Part shown: positions 52,337-60,409 of the stretch, piece after piece | Position numbering within the stretch: position 1 is the first letter of the stretch | Layout of the letters: each line of letters opens with the position of its first letter | Source of the DNA: an uncultured Lachnospiraceae bacterium | GTDB lineage: Bacteria; Bacillota; Clostridia; Lachnospirales; Lachnospiraceae | Direction: 5' to 3' | DNA: 60,409 nt | Assembly (NCBI GenBank): GCA_910588405.1 | Contig: CAJUPT010000010.1 | Span: forward strand, 1-60,409 | Made by a program: the position numbers and the translations under genes | Notes under the pieces: generated by a model | The model's database searches: none | Seen by the model: the letters and a program-made list of their open reading frames with translations, nothing else | What the model was told of the DNA's origin: nothing

Positions 52337-53440
52337 ATGAAAAAGAAATCATTACTGGCATTGCTGCTGACAGTGGCCATGGTATCCGGCCTGTTTACCG
52401 GCTGCGGTAACGGAGGAAAGACAGAGACCACGGCGGCGGCTACGGAAGCTGCCAAGGAAACTGCCGGCGAGACGGAAGCGGCTACCGCTGCTGACGACGC
52501 GACCACCGCGGCTGCGGAAACAAGCGCCGCCGAGACAGAAGGACAGGCAGCGGCAGGCAGCGTAAACACCGTGATCCTGAAAGAGGCCGACGATAAGATG
52601 ATCAATACTTATACGGTGATCGCGGTAGACCCCGAGGCGCCTTTTACCGATGAGAACGGCAACGCGGTTTCTGACGTGGCTGTCAACACTGCAGGCGCGG
52701 ACGCGCTGATCCAGTTCCTGCTGTCAGAAGAAGGAAAGACCGCGGCGGCAGAGTTTGGCCAGGAGGAGTTCGGCGACAGCCTGTTCTATCTGTTAGAGGA
52801 TGCCCCCTCTTATGAAGGCGAAATCGCAGAAGCTACGGAGGAAACCAAGACCATCCGTCTGTCTACCACCACATCCGTGAATGATTCCGGTTTGCTGGGA
52901 GAATTACTGCCGATTTTTGAGGAAAAATATGGATATACCGTGGAAGTACAGTCCGCAGGTACCGGAAAAGCCATCGCTGCCGCTCAGTACGGCAACGCTG
53001 ACCTGATTCTGGTACATGCCAAATCCAGCGAAGAAGAGTTTGTAGAAGCTGGCTTTGCCCGTACGCTGGAAGGCTTTGACAGCGAGCGTCTCTCCTTTAT
53101 GTACAACTATTTTGTGCTGTGCGGCCCCACCGAGGACCCTGCCGGCGTGAAGGATGCGGAAAGCGTACTGGATGCGTTTAAGTCTATTGCCGACGGCAAA
53201 TATCCGTTCATTTCCAGAGGCGACGGTTCCGGAACCCACACAAAAGAGCTGTCTCTGTGGCCGGAAGATCTGGGCATTACAAAAGAAGCCGACAGCTTTG
53301 TTGATTACACAGACTGGTATACCTCCGCAAATGCGGGTATGGGTGCATGTCTGGTGATGGCCGAGGAAACTCAGGCATATATCCTGACAGATAAAGCGAC
53401 CTTCCTGACCTTCGTGGCTAACGGCGGCGTGATGGAGTAA
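52337..53440 (+). CDS. tupA: Tungstate-binding lipoprotein TupA, apparently circularly permuted
   Basis: A 367-residue substrate-binding lipoprotein for tungstate (or molybdate). Signal peptide with lipobox FTGC (Cys23), then an Ala/Thr/Glu-rich linker to about 85. The oxyanion motifs TTTS (177-180) and SRGDGSGTHTKE are typical of TupA. However, the segment usually at the TupA C-terminus (NxYxVIAVxP ... LLSEEGKxxxAxFGxExFGxxLF) lies before TTTS, at residues 88-150, and the protein ends after ILTDKATFLTFVANGG, where that segment would normally begin. ATG 52337 has GGAGG 6 bases upstream. tupB and tupC follow. Confidence 0.88.
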   Translation: MKKKSLLALLLTVAMVSGLFTGCGNGGKTETTAAATEAAKETAGETEAATAADDATTAAAETSAAETEGQAAAGSVNTVILKEADDKMINTYTVIAVDPEAPFTDENGNAVSDVAVNTAGADALIQFLLSEEGKTAAAEFGQEEFGDSLFYLLEDAPSYEGEIAEATEETKTIRLSTTTSVNDSGLLGELLPIFEEKYGYTVEVQSAGTGKAIAAAQYGNADLILVHAKSSEEEFVEAGFARTLEGFDSERLSFMYNYFVLCGPTEDPAGVKDAESVLDAFKSIADGKYPFISRGDGSGTHTKELSLWPEDLGITKEADSFVDYTDWYTSANAGMGACLVMAEETQAYILTDKATFLTFVANGGVME

Positions 53441-53541
53441 AATAGTTTCAGCGCAGTGTCCGGCGATGTCTGACCGGCATAGAATCTGTTTCTATGCCGG
53501 GCCGGGTAAGGCGCTGCGCGGATGTGGAAGGGAACAAGAAT

Positions 53542-54225
53542 ATGCAGACAGCGATTCAAAAGGCCATTGCCCTGATTTTAAGCGGAGACCGGGAGCTGTG
53601 CAACATTCTGCTGGTCACCGCGAAAATGAGTTTGAGCAGTTCGTTTATCGCACTGTGCATCGGCGTTCCCATCGGCATATGGCTTGGCAGCGGCAGATTT
53701 CCCGGAAGAGGGATTCTGGTGGTGCTGAACCGGACACTGATGGGGATGCCGCCGGTGGTATGCGGACTGCTTTTTTATATGCTGTTTTCCGGCGTAGGAC
53801 CCTTTCGAAAGCTCCGTCTTCTTTTTACCGTAAAGATTATGATTCTGGCCCAGGTCTGTCTGATTACGCCTCTGGTCGTGGGAAATATGGAAACCTATGT
53901 GTCCGGCATCGCCGGGTCCGTACGGGAAACGGCGAAGGGGCTGGGGCTTGGAGCCGCAAAGACATTTCTTTTGCTGGCCAATGAGTCGCTGTATGAAATT
54001 TTTTCCGTTTACCTGCTGGCCTTTGCCCGCGCCATTGCCGAGGTGGGAGCGGTCTCTATGGTGGGCGGCGCCATCGCCTGGAAAACCAATGTGATGACCA
54101 CGGCCATTATGCAGTATACCAACCGGGGGAATTTCTCTCTTGGCATTGCTTTAGGGATTATCCTGATGACGGTGTCTCTGATGGTGAACGTTGTGATTAC
54201 GCTGTTGCAGAGGAGGTTTCGCTGA
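53542..54225 (+). CDS. tupB: Tungstate ABC transporter permease TupB
   Basis: This 227-residue permease has five to six membrane helices and the cytoplasmic EAA loop (VRETAKGLGLGAAKTFLLLANESLYEIF) that docks with the ATPase; the EVGAVSMVGGAIAW stretch is typical of TupB. The start is ATG 53542, with GAAGGGAAC upstream; an in-frame ATG at 53494 lacks a site. It ends in a 1-base overlap with tupC. With TupA and TupC it imports tungstate for the cofactor of the formate dehydrogenase encoded downstream; selectivity for tungstate over molybdate is a family property, not proved here. Confidence 0.92.
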   Translation: MQTAIQKAIALILSGDRELCNILLVTAKMSLSSSFIALCIGVPIGIWLGSGRFPGRGILVVLNRTLMGMPPVVCGLLFYMLFSGVGPFRKLRLLFTVKIMILAQVCLITPLVVGNMETYVSGIAGSVRETAKGLGLGAAKTFLLLANESLYEIFSVYLLAFARAIAEVGAVSMVGGAIAWKTNVMTTAIMQYTNRGNFSLGIALGIILMTVSLMVNVVITLLQRRFR

Positions 54226-54881
54226 TGGAGGTCCGGGCATTTTCCAAATCTTACGATAAGAATCCTGTTCTGCAGTTTCCGGCGTTTTCTTTTGAAAAGG
54301 GTTCCGTTTATGCCGTGATCGGCGCAAATGGCAGCGGGAAGTCCACCTTTGCCCGTATTCTGGCAGGTGTGCTTCCCGGCGATCAAAAATCTTCTCCCTT
54401 TGTCTCGGCTTGTAAGGTAGGATACATGCCTCAGAAAAGTTATGGGTTCCGCATGAGCGTGGAAAAAAATATTCTCCTTGGCGGCAAAGACCGGCAGCGG
54501 GCGCAGGCGCTGATGGAGAAGCTGGATATCACGCATCTTGCCAGCCGGCGGGCGGACCGGCTGTCGGGCGGGGAGACTGCCCGCATGGCTCTGGTCCGGA
54601 CGCTGATGAGAGGGTATGATCTGGTTTTGCTTGACGAGCCGACAGCGGCCATGGATATTGCTTCGGCGGCGCTGGCGGAAGACTGTATTCTGGACTACCA
54701 GAGGGAAAACGGAGGCGTGACGCTGATTGTCACCCACAGTCTGAAACAGGCGCGCCGTCTGGGAGATCAGGTGCTTTTTTTTCATCAGGGAAACCTGCTG
54801 GAGTGGGGCCCTTCGGCGCAGGTGCTGGAACAGCCTGAACAGGAAGAAACCAGACGTTTTCTGGAATTTTACGGCGCATAA
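54225..54881 (+). CDS. tupC: Tungstate ABC transporter ATP-binding protein TupC
   Basis: A 218-residue ATPase with Walker A GANGSGKST, a short Q-loop region (YMPQKSYGF), signature LSGGETAR, Walker B LVLLDEPTAAMD and an H-loop His in VTHSLKQA. It is shorter than ModC and lacks the C-terminal molybdate-binding TOBE domain, as expected for TupC. AGGAGG sits 8 bases before ATG 54225, which overlaps the tupB stop by one base. moaA follows after an 82-base gap. Confidence 0.93.
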   Translation: MEVRAFSKSYDKNPVLQFPAFSFEKGSVYAVIGANGSGKSTFARILAGVLPGDQKSSPFVSACKVGYMPQKSYGFRMSVEKNILLGGKDRQRAQALMEKLDITHLASRRADRLSGGETARMALVRTLMRGYDLVLLDEPTAAMDIASAALAEDCILDYQRENGGVTLIVTHSLKQARRLGDQVLFFHQGNLLEWGPSAQVLEQPEQEETRRFLEFYGA

Positions 54882-54963
54882 TCCGGAATTTCATGCATAA
54901 GGCGTATGAGACAGTTTGCGAAACGGCGGCGCCCGAACAGAAACGAAAAAGGACAATGCATAT

Positions 54964-55947
54964 ATGAAAGATACTTATGGCAGAACCATCGATTATATGA
55001 GGATTTCCATAACGGACCGCTGCAATCTCCGGTGCAGATACTGTATGCCTGACGGGGTGGAGCTGGTGCCGATGTCAGACATTCTTACCTTTGAAGAAAT
55101 TATCCGGATCGCCGCCGCCGCCGCAAAAGCAGGTATCCGCAAGTTTAAAGTAACCGGCGGGGAGCCGCTGGTCCGGCTGGGCTGCCCGGAGCTGGTGGGG
55201 GAGCTGAAACAGATCACGGGGGTGGAACAGGTAACGCTGACCACCAACGGCGTGCTGCTCTCCAAATATCTGGAGCCGCTGGCGGCCGCCGGGCTTGACG
55301 GAGTGAATATCAGCCTGGATACGCTGAACCGGCGGACTTATGAAAGGATCACAGGCAGGGATGAACTGAACCAGGTGCTTAAGAGCATCGATCTGACGGT
55401 GGAAAAGGGAATTCCGGTGAAGCTGAACTGTGTGCTGCAAAGGGGGCTGAATGCCCATGAGTGGGAGGAGCTGATCCGTTTTACCCGGGAACGTCCCATA
55501 GACGTCCGGTTTATCGAGCTGATGCCCATTGGTTACGGACGGGAATTTGAGGCTGTCTATAATGAAGAACTGCTGGAGAAGCTGCAGGCGCTCTGTCCTG
55601 ATCTGGAACCGGATGAGCGGGTACATGGAAACGGCCCTGCCATTTATTACAGACTGCCGGGGGCAAAAGGCAGTATAGGCTTTATCAGCGCCATGCACGG
55701 CAAGTTCTGCGCCCACTGCAACCGGCTCAGGCTGACCTCCCGGGGGATGTTAAAGCCCTGCCTTTGCTATGAGGATTCGGTGGATGTGGGCGGAATCATA
55801 AGACAGAATGGTCCGGGCAGGGATGAGATCAACAGGCAGATTCAGGAGGCAATCAGGCAGGCGGTGGCTCTGAAACCGGAGTGCCACAGCTTCGAAGCTT
55901 TGGACGGCGTGACGGAGCGGAAGCGGATGATTGAGATCGGCGGATGA
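54964..55947 (+). CDS. moaA: GTP 3',8-cyclase MoaA
   Basis: This 327-residue radical SAM enzyme converts GTP to 3',8-cyclo-GTP, the first step of molybdopterin synthesis. It has the N-terminal cluster motif CNLRCRYC, the TGGEPLVR SAM segment, the C-terminal second cluster (CAHCNRLRLTSRGMLKPCLC) that holds GTP, and the terminal GG dipeptide typical of the family. ATG 54964 has AAAGGA upstream; the frame is open to 54916 without a site. It overlaps mobA by four bases (ATGA). Confidence 0.96.
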   Translation: MKDTYGRTIDYMRISITDRCNLRCRYCMPDGVELVPMSDILTFEEIIRIAAAAAKAGIRKFKVTGGEPLVRLGCPELVGELKQITGVEQVTLTTNGVLLSKYLEPLAAAGLDGVNISLDTLNRRTYERITGRDELNQVLKSIDLTVEKGIPVKLNCVLQRGLNAHEWEELIRFTRERPIDVRFIELMPIGYGREFEAVYNEELLEKLQALCPDLEPDERVHGNGPAIYYRLPGAKGSIGFISAMHGKFCAHCNRLRLTSRGMLKPCLCYEDSVDVGGIIRQNGPGRDEINRQIQEAIRQAVALKPECHSFEALDGVTERKRMIEIGG

Positions 55948-56543
55948 AGCGGGAGCTTTCTATGATTGTTCTGGCAGGGGGCCGCAGCAGCCGGATGGGG
56001 AGGGATAAATCCGACCTGATTTATCGGGATCAGACATTTCTGAATATTCAGCTGCAGAAAGGCAGACAGCTGGGCATTCGGGATATTCTGGTCTCAGGCT
56101 ACAGAGGGAAGCGCTGTGAGGAGCGGGTGGTGATGGACCGTTTGGAAGGCAGAGGCCCTCTGGGGGGACTGGAAGCCTGCCTGCGGCTGGCCGCCCATGA
56201 CCGGTGCCTGGTGCTGAGCGTGGACACGCCGCTGGTGTCGGTTCCGGAGCTGGAAAATCTGATTGAGGCGGATGAACAAAACAGGGGTCGGATTACGGTT
56301 CTGCAGCACGGTGAAAAGCAGGAACCGCTGATCGGTATCTATGAGACGGGACTGGCCGACGCTATGGCGGAAGCGCTGGCCCGGGGCAATGGATCGGTGT
56401 TTGCTTTTCTCCGAAAAACCGGTTACGGCCTATATGTCAGCCAGGGAGAGAAATACCAGTTTGAGAATATTAATGAACAGGCAGACTATCAGGATTTACT
56501 TTTTGGCGCCGGACAGGCAGGAGAAAGCTTCGGGGGCACATAA
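55944..56543 (+). CDS. mobA: Molybdenum cofactor guanylyltransferase MobA
   Basis: A 199-residue nucleotidyltransferase that adds GMP to Moco, forming the bis-guanine-dinucleotide cofactor used by formate dehydrogenases. The GTP-binding start LAGGRSSRMGRDKSDLIYRD is diagnostic, and SVDTPLVS carries the metal-ligand Asp. It is translationally coupled to moaA. Its presence is consistent with a bis-MGD-type enzyme, as encoded by the downstream fdhF. Length and motif spacing are ordinary. Confidence 0.93.
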   Translation: MKRELSMIVLAGGRSSRMGRDKSDLIYRDQTFLNIQLQKGRQLGIRDILVSGYRGKRCEERVVMDRLEGRGPLGGLEACLRLAAHDRCLVLSVDTPLVSVPELENLIEADEQNRGRITVLQHGEKQEPLIGIYETGLADAMAEALARGNGSVFAFLRKTGYGLYVSQGEKYQFENINEQADYQDLLFGAGQAGESFGGT

Positions 56544-56564
56544 AATGTGTGAGAGGAATGGGCG

Positions 56565-56999
56565 ATGGGAAAGGTTTTGAAAATACAGTTGAATATCAAA
56601 AAAGGGGAGGCTCCCGTTCCCGTGGAAAGCTGTGAGGCCGTGGAGGGCAGCGGCATCCGGGGCGACCGCCATGTGGGAAGAGGCGAGCGGGATGTCTGTC
56701 TGTGCAGAAAAGAGCTTCTGGACTGGATGGGGGAACAGGATGTGCAGGGACTCTGCTTTGCCAGGCACAAGGAAAACCTTTTGCTGGAGGGCTTTGGAGA
56801 CGGGGAGCTGATCCCGGGCCGGCAGCTGGCCGGAGCGGAAGCAGTGCTGGAAATCTCCGATTTTCCCAAGCACTGTTTTCCGGAGGAATGCGGACTGGCG
56901 AAAGCCGGAATTTTCTGCAAGCTCCGCGAGGAATACCAGATGGCCCGGATTCTCCGGTCAGGGGTGATCCGGACCGGGGAAGAAATGACCCTATTATAA
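56565..56999 (+). CDS. Stand-alone MOSC domain protein
   Basis: This 144-residue protein is a single MOSC domain (VLKIQLNIKKGEAPVPVESCEAVEGSGIRGDRHVG, then the ARHKENLLLEGFGDGELIPGRQL region and the KHCFPEECGLAKAGIFCKL segment with the conserved Cys). It is the second MOSC domain of the island, paralogous to the N-terminal half of the fusion at 42263. Its start lies 21 bases after mobA, with GAGAGG upstream. MOSC domains are proposed to carry sulfur or cofactor; the precise job is unknown. Confidence 0.88.
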   Translation: MGKVLKIQLNIKKGEAPVPVESCEAVEGSGIRGDRHVGRGERDVCLCRKELLDWMGEQDVQGLCFARHKENLLLEGFGDGELIPGRQLAGAEAVLEISDFPKHCFPEECGLAKAGIFCKLREEYQMARILRSGVIRTGEEMTLL

Positions 57000-57167
57000 T
57001 AAGGAAGAAACACAGGACAAAACAGGATGGTTCGTATTTCACGGTAAACGGATACTTTCTGGGCATTTATAACAAAAACATTCTGTAAAAACCGTTCGTT
57101 TTTAGAAAAGTGTACGACAAAAAACATGAAAATGGGCAAGAAAAAGGCAAAATACACAATATTCAGG

Positions 57168-57196
57168 TTGACAGGAACGCAACAGGGTTTTATAAT
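57168..57196 (+). promoter_or_regulatory. Consensus promoter of fdhF
   Basis: TTGACA (57168-57173), a 17-bp spacer and TATAAT (57191-57196) match the vegetative consensus exactly, 67 bases before the fdhF start. The strength implies high expression. The rest of 57000-57262 shows no other element. Confidence 0.9.
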
Positions 57197-57262
57197 TAAA
57201 GATGATTAAGAAACTAGACACTGTCTATTTTTTATGATTTTAACAAGGAGGAATGTACCATT

Positions 57263-60106
57263 ATGATTCATGCAACGATTAACGGCATCGCCGTCAGAGT
57301 TGCGGAAGGTACGACGATACTTGAGGCTGCAAGACAGTACGGAATAGAAATTCCCACACTCTGCTACCTGAAGCATCTGGCTCCCGAAGGCTCCTGCCGT
57401 ATGTGTATGGTGGAGATCGAGGGCAGCCCCAAGCTGGTAACGGCCTGTACCTTCCCCATTGCCGAGGGCAATGTGATTCATACGGAGAGCAAGCGGGTAG
57501 TAAAAGCCCGCCGCGGCGTTCTCGACCTTCTGATGAGTCATCACGACACCCAGTGCTTTTCCTGCCAGGCCAACGGCGAGTGCAAGCTGCAGGATTACTG
57601 TCATCAGTATGGCGTGAAAGAGTCCAGTTTCCCGAAAGATGAATTTACACTGCCTATTGACAGAAGCAACAAGTTCTTTACATATAATCCGAATTTGTGC
57701 ATACTCTGTCACAGATGCGTTAATACCTGCCAGAAGCTGGTAGGCCGTGGCGCCATCGATACAACCCAGCGCGGGTTCCGGTCGGTGATCTCCCCTGCCT
57801 TTGGCATGGACTGGTCAGAATCCAACTGCGAGTCATGCGGTAGCTGTGTTTCCGCCTGTCCTACGGGAGCGCTGTCCACAAAGGCACAGAATCCGTTCCG
57901 TGTTTTCGAGACGGAAAGAGTGCGTACCACCTGCACATACTGCGGCGTGGGCTGCCAGATCGACCTTTTGGTCAAGGACGGCAAGGTAGTGGACGCAAGA
58001 CCGGCGGACGGTCCGGTGAACAAAGGGCTGCTCTGTGTAAAGGGCCGTTTTGCTTTCGACTTTGTGAACAATGAGCAGAGGCTGAAAACGCCGCTGGTCC
58101 GCAAGGACGGCGAGCTTGTTGAGGCTACCTGGGATGAAGCGCTGGATCTGATCGCCGATAAGATTAAAGAGACCAAGCGTGATTTCGGTCCGGACGCCGT
58201 TGCCGGATTCTCATCCGCCAGAACCATCAATGAGGACAATTATCTGTTCCAGAAATTCCTGCGGGCTGCCGTAGGTACGAACAATGTGGATCATTGTGCC
58301 CGTCTCTGACATAGCTCTACTGTTGCAGGTCTTGCAACCACGTTAGGCTCAGGAGCCATGACAAACACCATCGAGGATGTGAAGAGTGCGGATGTCATTT
58401 TTGTGACAGGTTCGAATACCACCGAAGCGCATCCCGTAATGGGAATGATGATCCGGCAGGCTGTCGCCGAAGGGAAGAAGCTGATCGTAGCCGACCCGAA
58501 GCGGATTGACCTTGCCAATATCGCGGATGTTTATCTGCAGATTAAACCAGGCACCAGCGTCGCGCTGTCCAATACCATGCTGCATATCATTTTCTCCGAA
58601 GGTCTGGAGGATAAAGAGTATATCGCGGCCCATACGGAAGGTATTGAGGAACTGCGTGAATGCGTGAAACCGTACACGCCTGAAAAGGGTGCGGAAATTT
58701 GCGGCGTAGATAAGGATCTGATTATCAAGGCCGCCAGGCTGTATGCTTCAACGCATAAGTCTTACATCGCCTATGCTATGGGTATTACCCAGCATCTGAA
58801 CGGCACAAACAATGTTATGAGTCTGAGCAATCTTGCTCTGGTTACCGGAAATCTGGGCCATGAAGGCTGCGGCATCAACCCGCTGCGTGGCCAGAACAAC
58901 GTACAGGGCGCCTGCGATATGGGCGCGCTGCCCACGGACTACCCTGCATACCAGAAGGTATTCGATCCGGCCGTACAGGAGAAATTCGAGAAGGCCTGGG
59001 GCGTACCGCTGAATCCTAAAAAGGGCCTGACCGTTACGCAGACGATACCGGCTATTCTGGAAGACAAGGTAAAGGTGCTTTACATCATGGGTGAGAATCC
59101 CATGGTTTCCGACCCTGATACCCATCATGTGGAGCAGGCGCTGGAAAAGGCTTTCGTCGTAGTACAGGATCTGTTCCTGACCGAGACGGCGGAAAAAGCC
59201 GACGTAGTGCTGCCTGTTACCTGTTTCGCCGAGAAAGACGGTACGTTCAGCAATACGGAGCGCCGTGTGCAGATGGTACGTCAGGCCGTACCCTGTAAAG
59301 GCCAGTCCAAAAATGACTGGGAGGTTATCATGGAACTGATGAACCGCCTGGGTTATTCCTGCCATTATGACAAGGCAGAGGACATCTTTAACGAAATGCG
59401 GACAGTGACGCCGTCTTACGCCGGTATTACATACGAAAAGATTGCAAAGGACGGCCAGGGCGTTCAATGGCCCTGCCCTTCGGAAGACCATCCCGGCACG
59501 CCCCGGCTGCATGTCAATGGTCCCAGCAGAAAGGGCGGTATCGGCCTGCTGAAAGCAATGGACTGGGCGGCTTCTCCGGAGACAGAGAACGAAGAATACC
59601 CCATCACATTGATGACCTGCCGTATCCTGTACCACTATCATACGAGAACCATGACCGACAGAACCATCGCCATCCATTATACGGCTCCCAGAAACTATAT
59701 CGAGCTGAATGCGGATGACGCTCTTGCCAACAAGATTGAGGCAGGGGACTGGGTAAGCGTTACCTCTCCCCGGGGCACCGTTTACTGTGAGGTTCGTATC
59801 GAAGATACACTGGAGCCCGGCGTGGCGTGGATGCCTTTCCACTATGGCGGAGGCGCGAACGTCCTTACCGACGCCCATAATCTGGACCCGATCTGTTCCA
59901 TCCCCGGCTACAAGCAGGTAGGCGTGCGGATCGCCAAGGTCAGCGAAGAGGTTGCCTTAAAGCAGACAGAGCGGGTACAAAGCAACGAGCGTAGCTATTT
60001 TGAGAACGAGGTTCAGAATATCCTGTGGTATCAGGAACCCAGCGAGGCGATCGCGCTGAAAGAGAGAAGCGGATGCTACCAGCCTGAGGAAAATCGGCTA
60101 AGATAA
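57263..60106 (+). CDS. fdhF: Selenocysteine-containing formate dehydrogenase, catalytic subunit (in-frame UGA = Sec349)
   Basis: A 947-residue molybdenum/tungsten bis-MGD enzyme that oxidises formate or reduces CO2. An N-terminal 2Fe-2S ferredoxin (CRMCMV) and a His/Cys cluster (HHDTQCFSCQANGEC) are followed by two 4Fe-4S sites (CILCHRCVNTC, CESCGSCVSAC) and the catalytic domain with its own cluster (CTYCGVGC) and KG motif. TGA at 58307-58309 interrupts NVDHCARL-U-HSSTVAGLATT; the frame continues to TAA 60106, and the UHSS context matches FdhF active sites. AAGGAGG precedes ATG 57263. Partner electron-carrier genes are not in the window. Confidence 0.96.
58307..58338 (+). promoter_or_regulatory. 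Bacterial SECIS element for UGA recoding in fdhF
   Basis: Directly after the UGA (58307-58309), GUUGCA (58322-58327) and UGCAAC (58333-58338) form a 6-bp stem with loop GGUCU. Counting U of UGA as 1, the loop G and U fall at 23 and 24, the same positions as the SelB contacts in E. coli fdhF. Position U17, bulged in E. coli, can pair here. Confidence 0.92.
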
Positions 60107-60200
60107 ACCCGTTAGCAAAATGATTTGCAAAACAGGTTAAAAATCATAAAAATCGAGTTTCAGTCTAGGCAATGTTTTAGTTGTACGTGAATAAGAAATA

Positions 60201-60406
60201 AAAAACAGTAACTGTCCGTACAGTACCCGGAGGATTTGCGGACGCGGTAACGGCCGGAAATACTCTGCCGGTGTGATGGTACTGGAAGGACAGTTACGGA
60301 ACTAAAAACAGTAACTGTCCGTACAGTGCCCGGAGGATTTGCGGACGTGGTAACGGCCGGAAATACTCTGCCGGTGTGATGGTACTGGAAGGACAGTTAC
60401 GGAACT
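60201..60406 (+). repeat. Tandem pair of structured repeats, copies 3 and 4 (after fdhF)
   Basis: Two 103-bp units (60201-60303 and 60304-60406) differ at only two positions (60225/60328 and 60245/60348), and AAA at the window edge may begin a third. Each has an outer stem TAACTGTCC / GGACAGTTA, a second stem CAGTACC / GGTACTG, and a B-like core (GGAGGATTT ... AAATACTCT) with inner CGG/CCG. The core matches module B of the repeats at 12744 and 17141. The A-to-G difference in the second stem keeps pairing as G-U. The 94 bases from 60107 to 60200 show nothing else. Confidence 0.85.
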
Positions 60407-60409
60407 AAA

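Noticed and set aside
58307..58357. fdhF as two genes or a pseudogene broken by TGA
   Set aside because: Both halves are in one frame, the TGA is at the known Sec position, and a SECIS hairpin follows at the right distance.
58748..59878. 376-residue minus-strand frame across fdhF
   Set aside because: It is a shadow of the fdhF coding sequence with no ribosome binding site or family motif; third-position bias follows the plus strand.
60201..60406. CRISPR array
   Set aside because: The repeat unit is 103 bp and directly tandem with no unique spacers, and no cas genes are present.

Overview
The window looks like the chromosome of an anaerobic Bacillota of the class Clostridia, most likely Lachnospiraceae. 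This rests on the order def - (repeat) - fmt - zinc peptidase - rsmB - rlmN - PP2C phosphatase - PASTA kinase - rsgA - rpe - thiN, on AGGAGG-type ribosome binding sites with frequent TTG/GTG starts, on a CIRCE-controlled htpG, and on a selenocysteine formate dehydrogenase. No phage, IS transposase, CRISPR array or rRNA was found. One tRNA is present (Ala, anticodon CGC).

Region 1 (1-8 kb): the tail of an unknown gene and a terminator; a ClpP-like TepA protease; a minus-strand operon of a FIST sensor and a soluble chemoreceptor; a TatD-linked radical SAM protein divergent from a MocR-type PLP regulator; and a GT-C-like membrane protein. Region 2 (8-28 kb): a housekeeping block with ftsK/spoIIIE, murE, murF, priA, def, fmt, a zinc peptidase, rsmB, rlmN, the Stp/PrkC phospho-signalling pair, rsgA, rpe and thiN. 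Region 3 (27.5-33 kb): a probable vitamin B6 pair (ECF substrate-binding protein plus pyridoxamine kinase), then maf, a HAD phosphatase, a parvulin-like lipoprotein, a DUF5721-like protein and a GNAT acetyltransferase. Region 4 (33-41 kb): htpG behind a CIRCE box; a two-component system with an FtsX-type ABC transporter; a small conserved protein; and tRNA-Ala.

Region 5 (41.7-60.4 kb) is a molybdenum/tungsten cofactor and formate dehydrogenase island: a MOSC-MogA fusion, a ModE-like regulator, moaC, a divergent seryl-tRNA synthetase, a TetR regulator, moeA, two further MoeA paralogues fused to a periplasmic-binding-protein-like domain, a tungstate ABC transporter (tupABC) behind a long structured leader, moaA, mobA, a second MOSC protein, and a 947-residue formate dehydrogenase whose UGA codon 349 is read as selenocysteine through a recognisable SECIS hairpin. 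Together these genes would import tungstate or molybdate, build and metallate the pterin cofactor, and supply it to the formate dehydrogenase. The molybdopterin synthase genes (moaD, moaE) and selABCD are not in the window.

The least expected findings are: (i) a family of structured intergenic repeats (murE/murF, def/fmt, and a 103-bp tandem pair after fdhF) whose stems covary between copies, so they may act as RNA; (ii) a TupA that appears circularly permuted; (iii) two MoeA-PBP fusions that each lack a different conserved acidic residue; and (iv) a divergent SerS inside the cofactor island. Coordinates were read by eye from the sequence. No database or folding program was run.
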